Shown here: positions 5,936 through 9,565 of the stretch, piece by piece
Numbering within the stretch: the first letter of the stretch is position 1
How the letters are laid out: every line of letters begins with the position of its first letter
Source: Candidatus Bathyarchaeota archaeon
GTDB taxonomy: Archaea > Thermoproteota > Bathyarchaeia > TCS64
Direction of reading: 5' to 3'
Assembly (NCBI GenBank): GCA_026014515.1
Contig: JAOZIG010000533.1
Location: 1 to 9,565, forward strand
Length of the DNA: 9,565 nucleotides
Translations under genes and position numbers: made by a program
Notes under the pieces: model-generated
The model's database searches: none
What the model was told of the DNA's origin: nothing
The model's input: only the letters and a program-made list of their open reading frames with translations

Positions 5936-6996
5936 TACTGCGTTTCCTCCTCAGGTTCTGGCTTTTTCTCGGCTTCTTCCTGCTCCTCCGCCTCGGGCAA
6001 AGGCTCGGGTGCTGGTTCTGCTTCTGCTTCCTGTGGCTCAGCTACTACCTCTGGTTCAGGTGGGACTTCTTCTGGTTCAGGGGTTTCTTTTGCTGGTTCT
6101 GCCTCCGGTTCCTCCACTGGTGTCTCCTCAACAGGTTCTGGTGTCTCAAGCACTTCTTCTGTTTCAGTTTCAACCATTGGCTCGGGTTCTGGTGTCTCCT
6201 CTTCTACGGGTACGGCTTCAACTGGCTCCTCAATTACTTCAGTTGCCTCTTCTGGAGCGGCTTCCTCTGTCTTGGGAACTTCAATTGTTGCTTCTTCTGT
6301 TGCTTCACCGGTTTCCAGTACTGGTTCTTCAACAGGTGCTTCCTCTGTTACCTCTGGTTCAGTGACCACAGGTTCTATTGGTAGCTGGTACTCGATCTCT
6401 GGTAGCTGTGATAGGTCTACCTTGTCTGGGAACTTTGCGTCTGGTGATACGATGTTTACCGTTACACCGAGAACGCCTCTCTTCATCTTTACGTGAAGCG
6501 TTGCCGTCTTTACGTATCGTAGAGCTGGGTCTCCTGACTTGGGGACATATCCTTCAACGACTTTCTCGAATCTTGACCTAGCACTTCTGAGTGGGCCCTT
6601 GAGGATGATCTCGCATCCAAGTGCTCCGCTCTCCATGATTCGGTTGAGGCTCCAGAAGACTGCTCTCCTGAAGTGGACTCCTCTTTCGAGTGCGTTTGCT
6701 ACTCTTGAGGCCATGATCATTGGGTTAAGCTCAGGAACCTCGACCTCGATTACAGTGATCTGCGGGTTAGGCAGTCCAAGCTGTGTCTCGAGTTTCTCGC
6801 TGGCTTCCTTGATGGCTCTTCCTCTTTTACCGATTACTCGGCCTGGCCTCATTGCGAATAGGTTTATCTGGGCGCCTAGTGGTGTCTTTGTTAGTTGAAT
6901 TCCACCGTATCCGGCTTGTTCGTATTCTTCTGCAAGAAGCTCGTCTACTTTGACGCGCTCAATGCTGTCTTTAATGATTCGCCTGACTACTGACAT
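5935..6996 (-). CDS. rps3: 30S ribosomal protein S3 with long Glu/Pro-rich tail
   Basis: S3 lies at the mRNA entry channel of the 30S subunit and helps unwind mRNA structure. At 353 residues it is much longer than the roughly 200-residue core. Residues about 17-90 form a KH domain with the GxxG loop GKRG at 56-59 (GRVIGKRGRAIKEA). The C-terminal S3 domain follows, with GVHFRRAVFWSLNRIMESGA near 106-125. From about residue 208 to the end, a low-complexity tail holds 58 Glu, 28 Pro and only 4 Lys in 146 residues, with no Asp. The ATG overlaps the L22 stop as TAATG, with GAGG seven bases upstream. Acidic S3 tails are known in haloarchaea; this one is very long. Confidence 0.97.
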   Translation of the reverse strand: MSVVRRIIKDSIERVKVDELLAEEYEQAGYGGIQLTKTPLGAQINLFAMRPGRVIGKRGRAIKEASEKLETQLGLPNPQITVIEVEVPELNPMIMASRVANALERGVHFRRAVFWSLNRIMESGALGCEIILKGPLRSARSRFEKVVEGYVPKSGDPALRYVKTATLHVKMKRGVLGVTVNIVSPDAKFPDKVDLSQLPEIEYQLPIEPVVTEPEVTEEAPVEEPVLETGEATEEATIEVPKTEEAAPEEATEVIEEPVEAVPVEEETPEPEPMVETETEEVLETPEPVEETPVEEPEAEPAKETPEPEEVPPEPEVVAEPQEAEAEPAPEPLPEAEEQEEAEKKPEPEEETQ

Positions 6997-7457
6997 TAGA
7001 ATTCCTCAACTGCGACCTCAATATGGGTCAAGTGTTTGTAGTATGGTGACGCCCTTCCAAAAGCCCTAGGGATAAATTTCCGTATGACTCTGCCACGGTG
7101 TGCAGCCATGTGAACTATTTTGAGTCTGTCTGCGTATAAGCCCTTAAACTCGGCGTTAGCCTCCACTGAGTCCAAGATTTTCAGTATCTCTCCGGCTGCC
7201 TTCTCAGGGAACCGACCCGCATCGTGACCCTCCAGTTGTTTTCTGTGGCCCACTTTACCTCGGTATCGGTAGTATGGTACTGCTTGTTTTTTGTCGATTA
7301 CGTCGTTTAGGAATGTCTTCGCTTGTTCTAGCTTCATTCCTTTGATGTGATTACAGATTTCTCTAGCTGTTTTTGGCTTAATTCTGAGATCCCTACCGCT
7401 GGCTATAGCGGTTTTATCTGGGTCTAGCCCTTGTACTGAATATTTCCATGATGGCAT
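6996..7457 (-). CDS. rpl22: 50S ribosomal protein L22
   Basis: L22 lines the polypeptide exit tunnel through an extended beta-hairpin. The 153-residue product starts MPSWKYSVQGLDPDKTAIAS and carries the archaeal segments GRDLRIKPKTAREICNHIKG and YYRYRGKVGHRKQ. The tunnel-hairpin end is visible as HMAAHRGRVIRKFIPRAFGR near residues 116-135, followed by ASPYYKHLTHIEVAV. It is the first gene after the only substantial gap in the cluster. A GGTG motif lies five bases before the ATG, and a TATA-like box lies about 40 bases upstream, so L22 may start a second transcript. Confidence 0.97.
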   Translation of the reverse strand: MPSWKYSVQGLDPDKTAIASGRDLRIKPKTAREICNHIKGMKLEQAKTFLNDVIDKKQAVPYYRYRGKVGHRKQLEGHDAGRFPEKAAGEILKILDSVEANAEFKGLYADRLKIVHMAAHRGRVIRKFIPRAFGRASPYYKHLTHIEVAVEEF

Positions 7458-7490
7458 ATACGCACCGTTCGCCTACCTTGAATCGTGTCT

Positions 7491-7501
7491 TAATATAAAA
7501 A
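7491..7501 (-). promoter_or_regulatory. Candidate TATA-box promoter for the L22 operon
   Basis: On the minus strand, TTTTTATATTA resembles the archaeal TATA consensus. Archaeal transcription usually starts about 25 bases downstream of the box centre, which would fall near 7470, leaving a short leader of roughly 13 bases before the L22 ATG at 7457. That leader would still contain the GGTG ribosome binding motif. No clear purine-rich BRE precedes the box. The call rests on sequence and position only. Confidence 0.55.
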
Positions 7502-7516
7502 CGTTATTCATGGTAT

Positions 7517-7624
7517 GTATTCTAATAGTATTCTAGTTACAAGGTTCTTACAATAATGATAAAATAATTCCATCACGAAAAAATGCCACTTATTCTATGC
7601 AAAACATAGTATGCTGTATTCTAG
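7517..7624. repeat. Four copies of TATTCTA (TAGAATA on the coding strand)
   Basis: TATTCTA occurs at 7518-7524, 7529-7535, 7591-7597 and 7617-7623 of the plus strand. Three copies extend to GTATTCTA, and two of those to GTATTCTAG (7528-7536 and 7616-7624). The first two copies are 11 bases apart, about one helical turn, and lie roughly 18-36 bases upstream of the candidate L22 TATA box. Position and spacing would suit a protein-binding operator or upstream element, but AT-rich composition raises the chance of coincidence. Confidence 0.5.
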
Positions 7625-7642
7625 CTGGATGTTATTATGATT

Positions 7643-7659
7643 AAAAAATTTGTAAAAAA
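7643..7659 (-). terminator. Candidate oligo-T transcription terminator after S19
   Basis: On the minus strand, two T6 runs (7654-7659 and 7643-7648) lie within 35 bases of the S19 stop, separated by ACAAA. Archaeal RNA polymerase commonly terminates at such U-rich tracts without a required hairpin. A third T6 run lies further downstream at 7578-7583. No comparable tracts follow the other genes of the cluster. Confidence 0.55.
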
Positions 7660-7672
7660 GATAGTAGAAGAA

Positions 7673-8056
7673 CTACTTGAGTGGGATGTACATGCTGCTT
7701 CTTGATGCACCGATACCTGGACGTCCGTGACGTACTGGTGTGATGCTGACTGCGTATTCTCCGAGATAGTGACCCATCATCTTTTGGGTGATGGTGATCT
7801 CTTTGAACTCTTTTCCAGTGTAGCAGTGAATTGTCTTCCCAAGCATCTCAGGCATGATAACAAGGTCCCTTGCATGGGTCCTTACTGGTTTGCCGTCGTC
7901 CTTGCGGAGTTTCTCAAGCACTATACGCTGTTCTTGGCTGAGTCCTCGTTTCAGGCTTCTCCTCATCCTTGAGGGGAGCATCCTGATGAACTCATCCATG
8001 GACATTGCCTGTAGTTCCTCGATGGTTTTTCCACGATAGTTAAAGTCCTTGGGCAT
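7673..8056 (-). CDS. rps19: 30S ribosomal protein S19
   Basis: S19 lies in the head of the 30S subunit with S13 and takes part in intersubunit contacts and tRNA accommodation. The 127-residue product has the archaeal N-terminal extension DFNYRGKTIEELQAMSMDEF, the basic LPSRMRRSLKRGLSQEQ stretch, then the universal S19 core with KPVRTHARDLVIMPEMLGKT and the C-terminal HYLGEYAVSITPVRHG and GIGASRSSMYIPLK. AGGTGA lies six bases before the ATG. It is the last gene before the AT-rich gap and its stop is followed by oligo-T tracts, so it may end the first transcript. Confidence 0.97.
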   Translation of the reverse strand: MPKDFNYRGKTIEELQAMSMDEFIRMLPSRMRRSLKRGLSQEQRIVLEKLRKDDGKPVRTHARDLVIMPEMLGKTIHCYTGKEFKEITITQKMMGHYLGEYAVSITPVRHGRPGIGASRSSMYIPLK

Positions 8057-8062
8057 ATTGTT

Positions 8063-8068
8063 TCACCT
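8063..8068 (-). promoter_or_regulatory. Shine-Dalgarno site for S19
   Basis: AGGTGA on the minus strand, six bases before the ATG at 8056. The same hexamer at the same distance precedes L2 and L6. Confidence 0.8.
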
Positions 8069-8079
8069 AAATAGAAAAG

Positions 8080-8092
8080 GGGTTTTAAACCC
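8080..8092 (-). other. Short palindrome in the L2-S19 spacer
   Basis: GGGTTTAAAACCC lies immediately after the L2 stop, in a 36-base spacer. It can form a five-base-pair stem with a three-base loop and is followed on the minus strand by CTTTTC. It might be an RNA processing or attenuation element, or simply chance; the stem is short. Confidence 0.3.
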
Positions 8093-8818
8093 TTAGTTTC
8101 TCCTCCTCTGTCGTTTACCGCTGATGCGGGCTGCGATTAGGCCAACCTTTGCGCCTGGAGGTGCATGTCTGCTGACTGTCGTTGATTTACCTGGTCTCCT
8201 GTGGCGACCTCCACCGTGGGGGTGCATCGCCGCAGGCATCTTTACGCCGTGTGCTGTCGGATATTTGTGTCCTTTTGCGCGTTTCTTGTGTAATTTCTGA
8301 CCGGCTGTCATGAAGGGTTTTTCTCTTCTTCCGCCGCCGCTGATGATTCCTAGTGTTGCGCGTGAATTGCTGTTTATGCGTACTGTTCGTTTACTTGGTA
8401 GTCTGATAGTTGTCTCGCCTGCAGTGTGTGCTATTACAGTGGCGAATGCTCCGCTTGCTCTGGCGATCTTGCCTCCGTCTCCTGGACGTAGCTCGATGTT
8501 ACATACCATGGTTCCCTCTGGGATGCTTCCCAAGGGTAGTACGTTTCCTAGCTTTAGTGGTGCTTCTTTTCCTACGTGTATCTCCTGATTTAGCGCTGTT
8601 CCTTCTACTGCTGTAGCGTAGAAGCCTTGTCCTTGTCCGAATTCTATGTATGCGAGTGGGGCCCCTCTTCCTGGTTCATGTGTAAGGTCCTTGATGTAGC
8701 CCTGTTGGACTTCATCAGACTTTTTAGGGTATTTTGCTGGGGCGATCTTGTTCATCTTCGCGGCCTTGAACTGGTGTCCGCCGCGTCCTCTTCGCTGTAC
8801 TCTTACTTTCTTACCCAT
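8093..8818 (-). CDS. rpl2: 50S ribosomal protein L2, with altered peptidyl-transferase loop
   Basis: L2 is a universal 23S rRNA-binding protein needed for subunit association, with a C-terminal loop near the peptidyl transferase centre. The 241-residue product starts MGKKVRVQRRGRGGHQFKA and contains LTHEPGRGAPLAYIEF, LGNVLPLGSIPEGTMVCNIE and PGDGGKIARASGAFATVIAH, as in archaeal L2. Near the C-terminus the usual VRGVAMNAVDHPHGGG-type loop reads HGVKMPAAMHPHGGG at residues 190-204: the His-Pro-His-Gly-Gly-Gly part is kept, but the preceding Asn and Asp are replaced by Pro195 and Met198. KSTTVSRHAPPGAKVGLIAA follows normally. AGGTGA lies six bases before the ATG. Confidence 0.98.
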   Translation of the reverse strand: MGKKVRVQRRGRGGHQFKAAKMNKIAPAKYPKKSDEVQQGYIKDLTHEPGRGAPLAYIEFGQGQGFYATAVEGTALNQEIHVGKEAPLKLGNVLPLGSIPEGTMVCNIELRPGDGGKIARASGAFATVIAHTAGETTIRLPSKRTVRINSNSRATLGIISGGGRREKPFMTAGQKLHKKRAKGHKYPTAHGVKMPAAMHPHGGGRHRRPGKSTTVSRHAPPGAKVGLIAARISGKRQRRRN

Positions 8819-8824
8819 CTCATC

Positions 8825-8831
8825 TCACCTA
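8825..8831 (-). promoter_or_regulatory. Shine-Dalgarno site for L2, fused to the L23 stop
   Basis: TAGGTGA joins the TAG stop of L23 to the AGGTGA site, six bases before the L2 ATG. Confidence 0.8.
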
Positions 8832-9089
8832 TAGGATTCCTAGACGTATGGCGACGTCTGATGCGTCGTATGCGTCTGCTAGTTTGACGAAGGCTTTCTT
8901 GTCGCCTTTTCTGGTGATTAGTGTGTTTACCTTGGTGGCTTCTACTTCGTAGAGTTCCTTGACCGCTGCTTTGATATCGTCTTTGGTTGCCCTTCTGTCA
9001 ACGATGAAGACGAGTTTGTTCTCGTTTTCGATCATGTTGACGCTGCGCTCAGTCATCATCGGGTACTTAATTACTTTATGTGACTCCAT
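8829..9089 (-). CDS. rpl23: 50S ribosomal protein L23
   Basis: L23 lies at the polypeptide exit and is a docking point for signal recognition particle and other nascent-chain factors. From ATG 9089 the product has 86 residues, the archaeal length, and opens MESHKVIKYPMMTERSVNMI, a clear family start. Further segments are NKLVFIVDRRATKDDIKAAV, LYEVEATKVNTLI and the C-terminal DASDVAIRLGIL. An ATG at 9104 would add five residues and overlap L4, but its GAGGT abuts the start codon, whereas GGAG lies five bases before 9089. The gene follows L4 by two bases. The family is certain and the start likely. Confidence 0.96.
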   Translation of the reverse strand: MESHKVIKYPMMTERSVNMIENENKLVFIVDRRATKDDIKAAVKELYEVEATKVNTLITRKGDKKAFVKLADAYDASDVAIRLGIL

Positions 9090-9091
9090 GA

Positions 9092-9565
9092 TTACTCCAT
9101 CCATACCTCATCTAGTTGTTCAAAGGCTGACTGTGTCCATATGACCAGTCTTCCTGGATGTGCGCCGGGTGCGAGAAGCTCTGCGTTCAAGCCGTAGACG
9201 TCTGTGACTTCTACGCCTGTGAGGTTTCTCGCTGCGTATCCTATTCCGTTATCTTCACCCACGACGATGAGGGGGCCTTTTCCTTTCTTGTACTTGCGTC
9301 CTCTCATTTTTCCTTTACCTGCCCTGATCTTGCCTCTGTCTGCGCGTTCTACGTCGCTCCAGATGTTCAAGGCTAGTAGGAATTCTTTTACGTCTCGGGT
9401 CTTATCGAGGGTTTCTAGTTCGTTGCTGACTACAATTGGCAGCTGTTCTACGTTTTGGACCTTGTGTCCACGTTTGACTACGAGTTCCTTTACAGCCGAA
9501 GCTGCTATTCCCGACCTAATAGCGTACCTTTTTTCTTTCTTGTTGATACGCTTAACGATGCCTTT
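9092..9565 (-). CDS. rpl4: 50S ribosomal protein L4, C-terminal part (cut by window edge)
   Basis: L4 binds 23S rRNA and its loop lines the exit tunnel. The gene continues past base 9565, so about 157 C-terminal residues are visible and roughly 100 N-terminal ones are missing. The frame is open to the window edge; the internal TTG at 9370 is an ordinary Leu codon. Visible archaeal segments include RYAIRSGIAASA, the basic GKIRAGKGKMRGRKYKKGKG, PLIVVGEDNGIGYAARNLTG and the C-terminal APGAHPGRLVIWTQSAFEQL. It precedes L23, as in the S10 operon. Confidence 0.97.
   Translation of the reverse strand, partial: KGIVKRINKKEKRYAIRSGIAASAVKELVVKRGHKVQNVEQLPIVVSNELETLDKTRDVKEFLLALNIWSDVERADRGKIRAGKGKMRGRKYKKGKGPLIVVGEDNGIGYAARNLTGVEVTDVYGLNAELLAPGAHPGRLVIWTQSAFEQLDEVWME

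Larger units (their letters stand above)
7458..7672. other. AT-rich intergenic region between S19 and L22
   Basis: This 215-base stretch has no reading frame resembling a gene on either strand. It is clearly more AT-rich than the flanking genes. On the minus strand it begins with T-rich tracts after the S19 stop and ends with a TATA-like box before L22. In between are four copies of TATTCTA (plus-strand sense) and a small perfect stem, CTATG/CATAG with a five-base loop, at 7595-7609, followed about a dozen bases downstream on the minus strand by another T6 run (7578-7583). It is the only place in the window where transcription could plausibly stop and restart. I see no recognisable structured RNA. 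Confidence 0.8.

Noticed and set aside
5697..6384. Long plus-strand reading frames opposite S3, rich in Leu, Phe and Trp and resembling membrane proteins
   Set aside because: They are antisense shadows of the Glu/Pro-rich S3 tail; hydrophobic composition follows directly from its codons, and no plus-strand start context supports them.
7595..7609. CTATG/CATAG hairpin as an intrinsic bacterial-type terminator
   Set aside because: The stem is only five A/T-rich base pairs, and the following T6 run is about a dozen bases away, so it does not fit that model.
8080..8092. TATA box for S19 in TTTAAAA of the L2-S19 spacer
   Set aside because: A start site about 25 bases downstream would fall near 8060 and remove the AGGTGA site at 8063-8068, so a promoter here fits poorly. 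The palindrome is listed only as a weak element.
9092..9370. A separate small protein starting at TTG 9370
   Set aside because: The frame continues without a stop to the window edge and encodes L4 throughout; the TTG is an internal Leu codon.
1..9565. CRISPR arrays, transposons, tRNA or rRNA genes
   Set aside because: No spaced direct repeats, terminal inverted repeats, transposase-like frames or tRNA-like folds were seen; conserved ribosomal genes fill nearly the whole window.

Overview
This window is a long stretch of archaeal ribosomal-protein operon, read entirely from the minus strand, so transcription runs from high to low coordinates. The archaeal assignment rests on archaeal/eukaryotic-type proteins (S4e, L19e, L32e), the RNase P protein Rnp1 between L29 and S17, archaeal versions of S17, S14 and S5, and the gene order itself. 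I cannot name the lineage. Long acidic C-terminal tails on S3 and L32e would suit a halophile or a lineage related to halophiles, but the other proteins are not strongly acidic, so this is only a hint.

In transcription order the S10-type block comes first: L4 (5' end cut by the window edge), L23, L2, S19. A 215-base AT-rich gap (7458-7672) follows, with T-rich terminator-like tracts just after S19 and a TATA-like promoter before L22. The second block continues without any real gap: L22, S3, L29, Rnp1, S17, L14, L24, S4e, L5, S14, S8, L6, L32e, L19e, L18 and the N-terminal part of S5, which runs off the left edge. Genes overlap by 1 to 8 bases or lie within about 10 bases of each other, which suggests translational coupling. 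No gene is supported on the plus strand; the plus-strand reading frames are antisense shadows.

All products except Rnp1 are structural components of the 30S or 50S subunit. Rnp1 is a protein subunit of the tRNA-processing ribozyme RNase P. Clustering co-produces the translation machinery in one or two transcripts.

The content is mostly ordinary conserved core machinery and I see no new multi-gene system. The points worth a second look are: an apparent CTG start for rnp1 behind a strong ribosome binding site; an altered L2 loop that replaces the usual NAVDHP-type motif next to the peptidyl transferase centre; the acidic tails of S3 and L32e; a repeated TATTCTA element in the one true intergenic region; and a regular pattern of start codons and Shine-Dalgarno (SD) sites. 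The 54-residue S14 gene (2896-3060) is short and easily missed.
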